Below are positions 39,437 through 51,799 of a stretch of 62,000 bases of DNA, piece by piece. A program made the position numbers and the translations under genes. This DNA comes from Liolophura sinensis (lineage: Eukaryota > Mollusca > Polyplacophora > Chitonida > Chitonidae): the NCBI RefSeq assembly GCF_032854445.1, contig NC_088304.1, positions 27,039,732 through 27,101,731 of the forward strand. The letters run 5' to 3'. Position 1 is the stretch's first letter. Every line of letters starts with the position of its first letter. Below the pieces are notes generated by a model that saw only the letters and a list, made by a program, of their open reading frames with translations, searched no databases and was not told where the DNA came from.

Positions 39437-40521
39437 GTACATGTATCTTGCTAAGCCTACCCTTGACACACTGGTCCATCACCATGGAGTGCAGATCTCA
39501 CTGTATGAAAACACGAAAGATGATCCGACCTTGTGGCGCGAGAACGATGTAGTTTGACAGACTATTATGTTGTATTAGAAATATGTTACATTCATGACGA
39601 TCAGACCACTTATGGTATCCTCTTTTAAAGCCCTGTATAATAATAATGTACAGTAGCAGGATATTTTGCCGCAGAAATTTGATCGTGTCAAAGACGTATT
39701 GTGCGACTCGGTGCTCTAGCTCTTTAGTCTAAGGGGGGTTAGCCCGGGGAGATTCCCTAAACTTGATAGTGTTTTGATAAGGCATAACAACAATACATCT
39801 GTTCAAACAGGATATAGGCGTGTCATCTCCACCAACCCGGACATATTATTTCTCCTTCAACAACAAGGAAACTTTATTTGTACTTTCCAAACAACAAAAC
39901 CCCGGATTCGGAAATTGTTTACCTGCATGTGAGTTTTTTGTTAATCGAACAACTACGTGATGTTTGGATCAAATTGTCACGAGTTTCTAAGCCAATATAA
40001 CAGAATCTTTTCCGCGCTACACTCAGGAACTATTCGCTTACATGACTGAGGTCACGTTTACAGGTGAATTGGCCCGAAACGGTCGTAGTTACGGCTGTAC
40101 TCCTGCATTGTTCACTCATATGACGACTGACGGGCTTATCAACGGAGTAAAACTCAGCCCTTGGACAAGTGCCCGACAAACCGCCTGACCTAATGTGGCA
40201 TTAAACTAGTCGCCTCATTGGTCATGCCCGAACTAAAAAACTTTCCACGTAAACAAAAAATTAAACGCAAGAAGCAATTTTTATATTGTTTTCTCGTAGT
40301 ATTAAATAACGCGTTCACTCAACAATTCGGGTAAGTCTTCAATATCAGTTGAGGCTTCAATTTTCACCTTAACTGTTGATTTTAGGAGACCAAATCAATC
40401 AGCACACAAATAAATAATTTCAGGGGCATGTTTCTTAAAATGTCATTTTAACATAAAATTTTTGATTTTTGCATTTAGGAGTCTAGCTCCTTTCATGTTG
40501 TTATATGAAGCCACATCATAT

Positions 40522-40783
40522 CTTGATACAGCTCAATTGGTTAGCACGCTATCGCGGGGTAATGATCCAGGAGCATCTCACCAATGCAGTCGCTGTGAAT
40601 TCAAGCCCACTTCATACTAGCTTCCCCTCCGGCCGTAAGTGGGAAAATCTGCCAGCAACGTGTGTATGTTCGTGGGTTTCCGCCGGGCTTCGCCATGTTT
40701 CCTCCCATTACAATTCTGACCGCCGTCGTATAAGTGAAATATTCTTGAGTACGGCGTAAAACACCAACCAAATAAATAAATGA
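40522..40783 (+). mobile_element. SINE in lysozyme copy B, upstream of exon 3
   Basis: Orthologue of the full-length copy at 10675. Confidence 0.8.
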
Positions 40784-40845
40784 AATATGATGATACACTC
40801 TAATTGTGTAATATGACAGTATTCTACCCTTATCTGTCTTTCTAG

Positions 40846-41140
40846 GTGGCCCCTGTTTAACGTCATCAGAAATGACGGCCCTGGAGAATAAGCTGATAAC
40901 GTACGAGGCGATCCGATTAACAGCTTATGACCCACAGCCGCAGAGCAGATACGAAGACCTGACCATCTGTAAGTAATCTCTCTTTGTGTTTAATCTCATC
41001 ATCTGTAAGTTATCTCCCTTTGAGTTTGATCTCACCATCTGTAAGTTATCTTCCATTGTGTTTGATTTTGCCACAGGACAAAGAAAACTGATTTGGATGA
41101 GAAAAAGCTGAAAAAGTTTGGCCTACAAAACTTAGTCACC

Positions 41141-41201
<61 letters not shown>

Positions 41202-42875
41202 GTGAACCCGGGCCTTCGTGGCTCAGTCGGTTAGCGCGCTAGCGCAGCGTAATGACCCAGGAGCCTCTCACCAATGCGGTCGCTGTGAGTTCAAGTCCAG
41301 CTCATGCTGGCTTCCTCTCCGGCCGTAAGTGGTAAGATCTGCCAGCAACCCGCGGATGGTCGTGGGTTTCCCCCGGTCTGTGCCCGGTTTCCACCCACCA
41401 TAATGCTTGCCGCCGTCGTATAAGTGAAATATGCTTGAGTACGGCGTAAAACATCAATCAAATAAATAAATAAATACATTTGTGTGTGTGTGTGTACGTG
41501 TGTGCATATAAATCTCAAGAACCCGTTTGGTAAACGCTCTCTCAAAAAATGTACATCGCTGTTACATGCAGTCCCATTCTGAGAGTATATGAAAATGAGT
41601 TTTTTAATTTGGAGTCAAAGGGTTAAAATGCAGAACGGTACACTGTAATAATAAGCGATGTATTTTTACAGTAAAACTTGCTGACACTTTGAGCTACAAT
41701 GCGCTGATCTGTAAATGAACAGCTCTCATCTGACTAAAACGGAAAATTACGTGTAGTTCTGCATAAGCAAAGACACACCTAATAACTCCTAGTCGTCATG
41801 AGATTGAAGAACTGTTTAGTACATACACCCGCATACATAGTACGGCGTAAAACACCAGTCAAATAAATAAATGCTGCAAGTACTTGCAAGGGTACGTGCA
41901 GACCTGCTCTAAATCTGTGTATTATTTACACTATTTGTCTCCCTCGTAAATTAGACCCAAATTTTGTGTATGTAAACAACTCTTTCATATGATGTACTAA
42001 AACAAACACAAATGTAATATATTTTAATTAAATGAAATAATGTGATATTTTTGAAGGTGTCGGGTTTAACTTGAAGAGAGGTGGGGCCAGAACCGTTTTC
42101 AGATCAGTGCTGCCAGGAGTAGACTTTGATTCGGTTTACAACCGCCGGGCTTCACTCACAAGGAATCAGTGCATGGCACTATCCCGGGTAAGTCAACGGG
42201 AAATACAGGCACATCGTGTATGACCTTATGTACAGGTTGTCTTAAACCTTAAGTTTAACACTTCAAAGGTTTAAATTAAGCACACTTTGAAAGTGTTTTA
42301 TACAAAACATATATATGTAAGTGTGATTTGTACCAGCTGTAAGTGTTATACTAACAGCTGTAAGTGTTATATGTAGGTCCCCTAACAACTGCAATTGACG
42401 TGTGCAGCACTTTAGAGCGTGATTACTCTTCAAACTTGTTAAATGTTAAACGTAGGAGTGTACTCTTTTGAATATAGTTCTTTTAAATGTAACACGGAGT
42501 TGTGTTTTCTGCGATATGCTACAATACATGTATATTATATGATATTACATATTATTTTGTGTATTCATTTTCCTGTTTGTCGTTTTTCATCAGCATGACC
42601 TGACACAAACTTACATCCCGAGGGCTAAAAGAGTTGCCGGAAATCAATTCTGCGGTTTTCCGGAAAATGTGAAGATCGCGATTGTCAACGCCGTCTACCG
42701 AGGGGATTTGGCTTATAATCACAGAACCGCTGGTTACATCAGGGCCGGTAACTGGTGTGCCGTGGCAGACGAATACCTGGACAATTATCAGTACAGAAAT
42801 TGTCGGCGGCTGGGTATCCCAGGGGTGTGTACCCGGTTGGACTGGAACGCAGCACAATTCAGGACAATGTGCTAA
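40846..42875 (+). CDS. Phage-type lysozyme copy B, lacking canonical exons 1 and 2
   Basis: Exons 40846-40968, 42057-42187 and 42594-42875 are homologous to exons 3-5 of copy A, with intact splice sites and reading frame, ending at TAA. The signal-peptide and Cys-rich exons are missing: sequence jumps near 40008 from the promoter region straight to DNA that lies after exon 2 in unit 3, a loss of about 1.3 kb. The catalytic-helix Glu and LTI-C-VGFNL segment are present. Differences from copy A include AYDPQ for AYDAQ and Ser for Phe before the exon 4 donor (ALSR). It may be a decaying copy, or it may be expressed through the upstream signal exon at 39333-39436, whose phase fits exon 3. The lack of stops or frameshifts argues that it is young or still constrained. 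Confidence 0.7.
40960..41060 (+). repeat. Splice-donor-containing tandem repeat, copy B (3 copies)
   Basis: catctgtaagt occurs three times, at about 40964, 40999 and 41037. The first is the exon 3 donor. Confidence 0.78.
41143..41197. repeat. TA microsatellite, copy B intron 3
   Basis: Pure TA run, next to the young SINE at 41206. Confidence 0.95.
41206..41477 (+). mobile_element. SINE, full length, young insertion in copy B intron 3
   Basis: The best-preserved copy: gcctt-cgtggctcagtcggttagcgc head with A box, B-box gttcaagtcc, central body and an AAAT-repeat tail. It is flanked by ATTTGTGTG at 41197-41205 and 41478-41486. Absent from units 1 and 3, so it arrived after the array formed. 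Confidence 0.88.
41836..41872 (+). mobile_element. SINE tail remnant, copy B intron 3
   Basis: tagtacggcgtaaaacaccag plus aaataaataaatg is the tail of the 12165 copy left after a deletion. Confidence 0.6.
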
Positions 42876-43114
42876 ATGTATTGTCAAATTCAAATCCATT
42901 TAATATGAATATGTCATTCAAAAACGTAAAATCCTGTCACCTTATTCTCTTTTACGTCTTTTTGATGAACCGTGTCAAGTTTATACGATTCAGTGCATTT
43001 GTGCTGCCTGTAACAGACATGCTTTTTATAAAAGACCTTGTTGTCTTTCCAGGTTTACGTGGATCCAAACATTCAGTTTTATAATACTTTTTACCTCGGA
43101 GCATAAGATAAGAA

Positions 43115-43120
43115 AATAAA
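43115..43120 (+). promoter_or_regulatory. Polyadenylation signal, lysozyme copy B
   Basis: AATAAA about 240 bases after the TAA at 42873-42875, in the conserved 3' flank. Confidence 0.5.
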
Positions 43121-43622
43121 CGAATTCATGCATGACAAACATTTGCGTTGCGTTTTCTTACATTGTTATATCTTTCCATTAAACACGTTCTGGCTTTCTT
43201 GTCTCTGTCAGTAACTTCATGGAAAAACTGATGCAAGGATTCGGATGAAAGTTTGTGGGCATATTGAATCTTGTCTAAAAGGTCAGTTCTTTACGTTGTG
43301 TTGGTGCTTGATTTTCAGATTTAGACCCAGGAATGTTTTTCAGCCATTCTTCACCATTAACGCACAGAAGAGAGTAACTGTGCATTCATCCATAATCTGA
43401 GAAATTGTAGTTTCACCGTAATGTGGTTTTACGTTCTGGGAATATGGCCGTTATTGTCAATTTTCTTTAACTTTGTGCTTATATCGTGCTGTGTGTAAAA
43501 CATTTGTAGCCGCTGCCAAAATTACTTTAAATATTGTGCTAGCAGGTCATTCAAAAGAAAAGTGATAGACAACGTGCCTCATGCAACACTGTATTCAAGA
43601 AAACGTCTTATTTGAAATTCCA

Positions 43623-43790
43623 ATTATTTATTTATTGATTTGATTGGTGTTTTACGCCGTACTCAAGAATATTTCACTTATATGACGGCGGCCGGCATTA
43701 TGGTGGGTGGGATCCGGACAGAGCCCGGGGGAAACCCACGACCATCCGCAGGCTGCTAACAGACTTTCCCACGTGGTGCCTGAGAGGAAC
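43623..43790 (-). mobile_element. SINE, minus strand, unit 3
   Basis: Orthologue of the copy at 14121. Confidence 0.78.
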
Positions 43791-44100
43791 CCGGCATTTG
43801 AGATTCGAATAACGGATAAAGCATGTTGGCACGTTATTAATGAATCAAATAACTAAATTCTTTTCAATGGGCAAAAGAGCAATGCATCCAGCTTTATTCC
43901 TATCCATTTCCTACATACATCCACTGTGCCTTATGCATCCCTTCATGGCACCCTATCAAGAGTTTTGGGAATTTCTGATAATACTAATTTTTCAAAATTT
44001 GGTAATATCTTCAGTTAAAAGATTTTAGGTAATATATTCAGTGATATATACTACGGACCTTTCAAAAACCCAAAACTAGGCTCCGGAGGGCTGTACCTTT

Positions 44101-44262
44101 ATTTGTTTAATTGGTGTTTTACGCCGTTCTTAGGAATATTTCACTTATACGACAAAGCATTATGATGGGAAGAAAACGGGCTTAATCAGGGGGAACCTAC
44201 GGCCATTCACAGACTGCCGCCAGACCTTTCCACGTGCGAGCGCAGAAGAACGCTGTACCTTC
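44101..44262 (-). mobile_element. SINE, minus strand, unit 3
   Basis: Orthologue of the copy at 2697. Confidence 0.75.
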
Positions 44263-44595
44263 TCATGTACACCTGTATATGAGAATGGAAAGAGATCTAC
44301 TCAATATTTCAGTCCAACCTATTGTCTGAACACTTTTTTCAGGTATATCTTTATTAATTTTGATTTATGTTGTGCGTTTTTAACTGTGTCGTCCACTCAT
44401 GGCCACCAAGGCCCCTGTGTAAGTCTGGGATTAAACCTCACTTGGTGTATTCTACCAACTGAAAAGACAAGCTGCCTAACCTATTAGCCATTCTTCTCTC
44501 CCCGTATACGGGTAATAACATACATGTATATATACGCTTATCGGTGAGAAACATTTAAACATTTATTTGATTTAGAGGAGTTGTATATGATGGAA

Positions 44596-44672
44596 AATAT
44601 TTATGTGATTTGTCTTTTACGGCGTACTCGAGAATATTTCACTTATACCACGGCAGCCAACATTAAGGTAAT
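44596..44672 (-). mobile_element. SINE tail fragment, unit 3
   Basis: Orthologue of the fragment at 3199. Confidence 0.6.
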
Positions 44673-45738
44673 GAAAAATATAACCAGTAGGTCTACACTG
44701 GTTATATCTGGGTTCAAATTCTGATCTACCCCAATACATAATTATTGACATTCATAGTCAAAACTAGTCCTTTCTAAAATTTCGAAAACGTATTTTCCTT
44801 AAGCCAAGATGGCAGACAAAGAAATTATTGTAAAATAATATATAGCCATTAAAATTCTATAGTTGGGAGACGATAGCTTTTCCTTCAGACTAACATCCTA
44901 ATGGGTGGAATATTTTTTCAAAAAACTTTTATAGAATATAGAAAATTACTAATTTACAAATGTACTAATCCACCATGAATAATTCTTCCGTGATGGTACA
45001 CAATTTCCATTAATAACTGAAATCTACTTAGTATTTCACGTACACTTCAGCTTCATGAATGCAAACCCAAGGCATTTGCCTTCATTGTGATATAATGTGC
45101 AACACTGACATTTCAGTGTCTTTTCTCAATTTTAAATTTTTTTACTGGGCATAATAGTCTGCTGATAGAATGTGCTAGAGTTTACAATATAATAAAACAT
45201 CACACCATATATTTGCGGATAGTTTGTTGGTAGTAGCTTGTATGTTTTTTTCTCAGTTTTGATGCCCCGCGTGTAAACTAATGTCTTTCTCAATTAGATA
45301 ATTAGTTTAGTTCGATTATAATAAATGATGGTAGATATGCCTTCCACGGAAGAAGAGGAACATTTCCATGTATAACATTTCTATTTTGACACAGTTACAT
45401 GTGTGAACAGAAACAATTAGTTGTTGTTGTATGCCTACCTAACCTTGGCCTTAGACACCACCAAAACTGTGGCCAACTCTCTCCAAGTGGTCAAACAATA
45501 GGTAAATAATTAAAACACGCACCCTAGGCAACACTGAAAGCAAAGATAGCAAAGATATATACATTTATGTGTGTATGTGTGTAGTGCTGCCAATATGCAA
45601 ACTAAAGCTGTAAAACTGTTCGAGTAGCCTAATGACATGGCCCTCATAGCAGAATTATGCCATCTGCACAGTTGATGAGTCTTCATTGAAGTGTTACGAG
45701 ATTGGTTGGCTTAGAGTCAGTGGTGTTACTAGTGCACA

Positions 45739-46022
45739 TATAAAAGCGCCCGTCTCTAAATGGTAGAGAAATGGTAGAGAAAGCTTTGTGCAACCCAGTC
45801 GTATATACAGTTTCGTGGTTGGAACTTTGGTGAAGTTGAGGATATTTTCATGAAAATTTGTGCATATTCAGAAAGACAAAACGGTGTACGTATTCAATAA
45901 CACTGGAAGGAAACAGGCATTCCCAATTCGAGTGTAAGTTAGACTGTAAATTGTAGTAAAAGTTATTTGAATTGTGTACTGGTACAAGTGTACTTTGGAT
46001 GCATGCAGTTTTCGTAAATAAA
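45739..46022 (+). promoter_or_regulatory. Conserved TATA-to-AATAAA segment, unit 3
   Basis: TATAAAAG at 45739-45746 and AATAAA at 46017-46022. The donor-like site is altered here (gaagttgagg rather than gaaggtgag), which weakens the splice interpretation in this unit. Confidence 0.28.
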
Positions 46023-46512
46023 CCTTAGCTAACGCATTTTTGTTGGGTAGGATGAAATAACATTGGCGAAGAAGTCTCCCAGATTACAGCATCCCAAGAT
46101 AGATGCGTGACAGGAACTTCAAAGCCAGAACGACGCAAATGGAACTTTTTGCTGGAGACAGTCAAGTCTTTTCGAACCTTTTCTTTTGCCAAGGTTAGGC
46201 AACTCTACGTAGATAACTTTAAATAACTATAGATAACTATACAGGGTAGATAACTCTACGTTGCCTATGGGTGCCCACTGCATTCGATATAACAGAGAGG
46301 AAGCAGTCAGTATTGTCTCCTTATGAAAAGCCAGAACTTTAAATTCGGGTTCAGTTAACCGGCCATATGTTGATCTACGGCGTGACATACTCGGGATCTA
46401 TATCCGCTACTGATAATACAGTGTGTTTATTCTCTGAATTTAATCACGTAATATTCGTCCATTTATCTGATCTCACTTCTGAGAAAACTCCTAAATGAAT
46501 GAAACAGTACTA

Positions 46513-46648
46513 TTTTTTCATTTATTTGACTGGTGTGTTAAAGGATGTTTTACTTATACGACGGCGGCCAGCATTATGTCGGGAGGAAACCGGACAGAGT
46601 CCGGGAGAAACCCACGACCATTCGCTGGTTGCTGGTAGAATTTCTGCA
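46513..46648 (-). mobile_element. SINE 3' half, unit 3
   Basis: Orthologue of the copy at 16999. Confidence 0.72.
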
Positions 46649-47245
46649 TGAGTATTAGTATTTATGAAATACTATATCATATATAACGGGTAAAAGCAGC
46701 GCAGCAACGGCAGTGAGAAATAATTTGTAAACATATCCAATTCAAGGTAAAAATATAGGTATTTGGATTCAGCGTTACTCAACTTATACACTCCCCATGC
46801 CAATGTACTGAACAAGGAATGCTTATACAGCTTCTCTCCCTTGGTAAACGTTTGTAATCATCAGTAATGTGACTCGGAGGTTGTCAGTGATTTTCAAAAA
46901 GCCAATCGAGAATGAAAGTGAAAGCTGCAGTAAACAATTGCTAAAACTCTAAAAATATAATAATAGACAGTGTTGCATGCCCTAATAATGAGAATTAAGA
47001 ATTAAACTGTTAACATTTTCTAAAGGCTAAAATGTAAAATATGCTAAATGGCGTAATATGCGGAATACAACATGTTGAAATGTTACGCAAAGAAGTGTTA
47101 ATTTCTAACACATTAGAATCTAATCTTAGGATTGTTGTAATTCGACCACCACTTCAAAACTGTTGAATTTAACATTGTTTATGTCATAAATAATATTTCA
47201 CTTTTTAGCGTGTAGGTTTGATCTCGTTTTGTCCCATTTTTTTCT

Positions 47246-47263
47246 CGGGGGGCGGAGGCGGGG
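47246..47263 (+). repeat. GGGGGC VNTR, unit 3 (short)
   Basis: Contracted and interrupted allele (ggggggcggaggcgggg). Confidence 0.88.
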
Positions 47264-48462
47264 AAATTTACTTATTTACATGTGTAAAAGTCAGAGGTTA
47301 TTGTTTTATGGAACGTAGGTAAAGTTTCGTCACCGACGATCCACCGGGAATAGTGTAAATGTTTCGACTACAGGGACAGTGAATCTTAATTGGCTCCCTT
47401 CTTCCTGACATGGGCTCAGACGACTGACCGAATTAATTTGTTGTCGATTTGAATAAATGTATTGATATATTTGAAATACTTTTTAGTGCTTTAGATGACA
47501 GACGGAATATTTAGAGGCTACATTGTGGCCGAAGTCATAACCCGAATCTCTCTCCGACTCACAAGTCGCAGTGTCTGTGGGTACATGGACAAAAAAAACT
47601 TCCGTTTGTCAGTAGGGAATGTAATTTTGTGTATTTTAGAGTATAACGTCTTTTTTTGCTCCCAGGCGTCCATTTTTGGTGTACAGGGGCATGCTTGGTG
47701 TTAAATTGCTGGAACTTGTCTAAACTTTGAGAAGGTATGCGCTATATTGATGAAAGTTTGACATTGTTGCCAGGAGGAAACAAGGAGTGAGGTCGTGATG
47801 AGGCTGCGAGTGACGTCCATTTGGGTTTTCTGGGAACTACTCCCAGCTGCCGGCATAGAAAGGTCCAGATTTTGACGGTCAACGTATGTCAACATTTCTC
47901 ACAGGCTGGGCCAGGCATGCACCAAAGCTTATTGGCCACGGAATGTTTGGGACTGAGTAACAGCGCTAAACATTAACATTGTCGCTTATGAAAAATTAAC
48001 GGAGGTCTGTGGCCACATTCGAGATCGCTAGCCTGTGAGAACATGGGGTGGGTGTGACCTAATCCACCATACAGAGCCAAGAGCAAACATTCGGGTACAG
48101 CTGGTTGAGGAATTACAAGGCTATGTCACGGTAACCCAGAAAATAGTGTACATTACTGAATTCGAAAGGGAGGCGCATTAGAATTTATGAATCATAAACT
48201 GGAAGAGAGGTTGTGACCCGCTGGACCTTTCTGTTACAATTCTGTCGCTGACGCTGTTACCTTACAATTTTATTTCACAGATTACCAAGCAAGCTATACA
48301 AGCATACAAATAGAGGACTTTTAAATCAAATTCATTTAAAAGTAACTTGTCTTTTGAAAGTAACAACTCTTTTCTTCAGGAATTTCTATAAAACTCAGCG
48401 CCTCAATTTTCTACTCTAAATAACTTTTTGTGAAACATTTTGATACGCACGTGTTATAAGAA

Positions 48463-48735
48463 ATGGGGGCCTCCGTTGGTCAGTTGGTTAGGGCGATAGC
48501 GGAGCGTAATGACCCAAGAGCCTCTCACCAATGCGGTCGCTGTTAGTTCAAGTCCAGATCATGCTGACTTCCTCTCCGGCCGCACGTGAGAATGTCTGCC
48601 ATTAACCTATGGCATGGTATGCTCGTGGGTTTCCCTCGGGTTCTACCCGGTTTCCACCCATCAAATTGCTGGCCGCCTTATAACTGAAATATTTTTGAGT
48701 ACGGCATAAAACACCAATCAAATAAATAAAAAATA
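48463..48735 (+). mobile_element. SINE, full length, unit 3
   Basis: Orthologue of the copy at 18699. Confidence 0.8.
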
Positions 48736-50414
48736 AATATAAGAATTGTAATCAAAATAAATGCCTATTATGTCTGACGGGTTTATCGATAAATACAGAT
48801 AAAAGCAACAAGAGTTCGAACTCCAAACTTTTCAGTTAAATCCCTCTTAAATGGTGACTACTATTTAACTGGGGAATTACCTATTCACTTATCCCTGTTC
48901 CTTCATGTTACAAGTCAAAAAAAGTTTACCATTAATAAAAAACCTAACACTTCAGCACAGAGTGCGCTATTAGGTCTGTTCAGCGTTTAATCAGTTCCCC
49001 TTTCCTTTCATTTAGTGGGAGGACGAAAACAATATTTACCTATTTAATTGGTCTTTAATATTGACGATGGAGGTAAGCTTTAAGGGTGGAAGAAACTGGT
49101 GCTCATGGAGAAAATTGTAGCCCATTCCAGTATCCAGGGGAAACTATTTGACGTAAGGCCGCAGTGAAATCAGTGATGGCTGGCTTGGAGTCTGTTACCG
49201 AATCAAACGCTCGAATTAGGCGAGAACAACTTTTTACCCGATCGACAGAAGCAAATACACATATTTCACGAGTAAATCATTTGGTCAGGATTCAAGCTCA
49301 TAAGTTAAGCAAAACCAAGCAGAAAGAAACGCCATTTAGCTCTCTTTCTTTGTGTGAGAGTTTTTCAAATATGAAACTCTTGTTAGCCTTACAATTTAAG
49401 CTTTAACATATTTATGTGCAGTGCCCCAAACATTCAACCATAATGACATCATTTGTGGTTAAACCAATTATACAAACTCATGTGTAAATGCCTGTGGTGC
49501 AAAGTTCTTCACCCACACCTGTTGTTCTTTTCCTGTAACAACACAAAGCAGTATAAATTTGCGAGGCTCTTCCCTACAGCCTCAGAGGAGTCATGCAGAG
49601 GGAGAAAGCCAACATTGGTGACGGATAGGTGATCTTGGTGCTGGAGAAATATTTTACTAGGAAACCACTTAGGTAAGTGTTGAAGCAAAGTTAGACAGAC
49701 ATAAATTAGATAGGACCCCTTGCAACTAGAGGAGCAAATCGTCCCGCGTTGCTAAAACAGTGAGGTGTAATTTTTTTATGCAGAAAAAAAAGAAGCAAAA
49801 GTTGAATATGAAGTCCAATTACTGAAGAACAAAAGTGTGAAAAACTGAAGTTATGAGATGGATACTTTTTCGATCGGTGGAGGGTGGGGTGGTGTGGGGG
49901 GTTATGATGGGTGTAATTTGAGCCACACAAGAAATTCTTTTTTATATATATCTTTATACTGTCAAGCATATCGTGCAATTACATTGAGAAGGCGGCCACC
50001 TGTGTATCAGTTTAGCATGGTAATAAATGTCTATAAAAGACATCATATATTCAAGGTAAATAATTCGTTAGACAAAACTTGTTTCAAAGACCAACATTAG
50101 ACTGAAACGGATATAATCCTATGTATTTAACGGTATACAGTGGGCTGATGGTTACCAACGAATGTTTTAGCTTGGCCTATTTCATCGGCTACACCTGTTA
50201 CATGATAACTTCAACAGTATACCGGGGAAGCCATCGCGTCACTTCAAAGATCACCTGTCACTGTGAGCAGGCTGGGAATCTGCGTAAGCGACAGGGGCTT
50301 TCCCACGATTTCCCACCTACCTGCAAGGTATCCTTTATCTATTTCTTCAGTCAGTTATTTATGCTTTTGGTGTTTTATCTTGTACAAAATTGCAGTCAGG
50401 CTTGTGTGCGAAGG

Positions 50415-50622
50415 AAATAAACACACTTCTCTTTATGTACTGCTGATTGACTGAGACGGCCTACCGAAGGCAAGCCCTGCCCGAGCCATTATACTGATAC
50501 GGGTCAACGAGTCGTTACAATTTCCTCTCTTAAAGTTAAAGGTGTGAGACGACCCAGGATTCATCCTGGATCTACCGCTCCCGAAGGGGTCGCTCCACTG
50601 ACTGTGCTATCCGGGTCGGTTA
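50415..50622 (-). mobile_element. Second tRNA-derived SINE family, unit 3
   Basis: Orthologue of 38101, with the same tRNA-like head read on the minus strand (cgacccggatagcacagtcag). Confidence 0.58.
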
Positions 50623-50837
50623 AATTTGGGAAGAAGAGGTCGTCGAGTACCATCACAGAGTTTCTGTATGGATAACAGCTTCCGTTTTATTTCCAAGCAA
50701 CGTTTCGATGAACATTCTAATATCGTTGTTAAGCGTATACATGAAACGTTGCAAAGAAAAGAATCTAAAGTTCTCTCAACTTCTAAATGCCTCGTATGTG
50801 AATAAGAAGGCGGTTGAACCGCTGAAGACAGTTTGCG

Positions 50838-50930
50838 TTATAATTAAAGGTTTCTTTGTACAGAATGCGTTATAATTAAAGGTTTCCTTGCACAGAATGC
50901 ATTATAATTAAAGGTTTCCTTGCACTGAAT
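50838..50930 (+). repeat. 32-bp minisatellite, unit 3 (3 copies)
   Basis: The same 32-base period as in unit 2, with one more copy. Confidence 0.85.
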
Positions 50931-51391
50931 TAGAAGACCTACCCAAAGTTTATTTACAAGAAAAAATAACCAAAGGACTAGAATTAGTGCCTAGCATCGA
51001 CAAACTAACGTCCTGATGAACCTTGTATTTGATTGATTCACAAAGAACAAAATAGTCTATATACTCAGGTGGATAATTAAGTATAATACAGTTCAGCTTT
51101 TTTAGAAGTTTCTAAACAATTCGCATGGCGCATGTTGACAGAGGAATTTAAACACCAAACAGATCCCAGATCCGAATCTCGCACAAGCTCAGATTAGCTT
51201 AGTACATAAAGCATTTATGGCCGCGCACTGCCATATACAGCCAAAGATCGTGACTTTGTCTTGGTTACACCATTCAGACAGTATAGATTCCATGTTTTGT
51301 AAAGTTCAAATGGAAACATGCATCACTTTCTGTTCAAAGGCACATCCAAAAATTTAAACAAACTACAAGAATGTTTACTTTTTTAACATTT

Positions 51392-51543
51392 ATTTATTTA
51401 TTTGACTGATGATTTCCGCTATTCTCAAGAATAATTCACTTGTACGTCCTTGGCCAGCATTATGTTGGTAGAAAACGGAGCAGAGCACGGGAAAACCCAC
51501 GACCATCCGAAAGTTGCAGGCAGGCCTTCCCACGTTCGACCAG
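51392..51543 (-). mobile_element. SINE, minus strand, unit 3
   Basis: Orthologue of 39028. Confidence 0.7.
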
Positions 51544-51695
51544 GGGTAAAAGATTTTTTTTAATAGGTTATAATTTTGTGGTGGGTATCCATAACAGGCC
51601 TTTATAATTCGGGTAAATCTTTTACTCTGCTGTATGAAATGAACAATTTTTCAACTTTAATGCTTGAGATCAATGTCACATTTTTATACTTTCAG

Positions 51696-51799
51696 AATAT
51701 TTTGAAAATCGGGACAAATGAAACTGGACAAGGATTCGAAGATGAATATGATTTCTACGTTTGTCGTTACTATAATGTATACCATCGCCGAGGCCATAG
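51696..51799 (+). other. Candidate alternative first coding exon (signal peptide), unit 3
   Basis: Acceptor ctttcag ends at 51695. ATGs at 51718 and 51742 are in frame, and the second reads MNMISTFVVTIMYTIAEAIG to a phase 1 GT donor at 51800. Homologous to the exons at 8113 and 39333. Confidence 0.4.

Larger units (their letters stand above)
13551..43055 (+). repeat. Tandem array unit 2 (copy B, expanded by nested retrotransposons)
   Basis: Second unit. The sequence from 13551 to 19777 matches 43056 to about 49532 of unit 3, and 37497 to 43055 resumes the same alignment. The 17.7 kb between is a retrotransposon block absent from units 1 and 3. Without that block the unit is about 11.8 kb. 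It also carries the deletion that removed lysozyme exons 1 and 2. Confidence 0.9.
43121..51695. other. Unit 3 spacer, no supported gene
   Basis: Spacer homologous to unit 2, with the empty LTR target site near 49530. A stretch near 47650-47835 has sequence not seen in units 2 or 4. Confidence 0.6.

Noticed and set aside
50838-50930. CRISPR-like direct repeats
   Set aside because: The 32-bp repeats are contiguous without spacers, and the DNA is eukaryotic.
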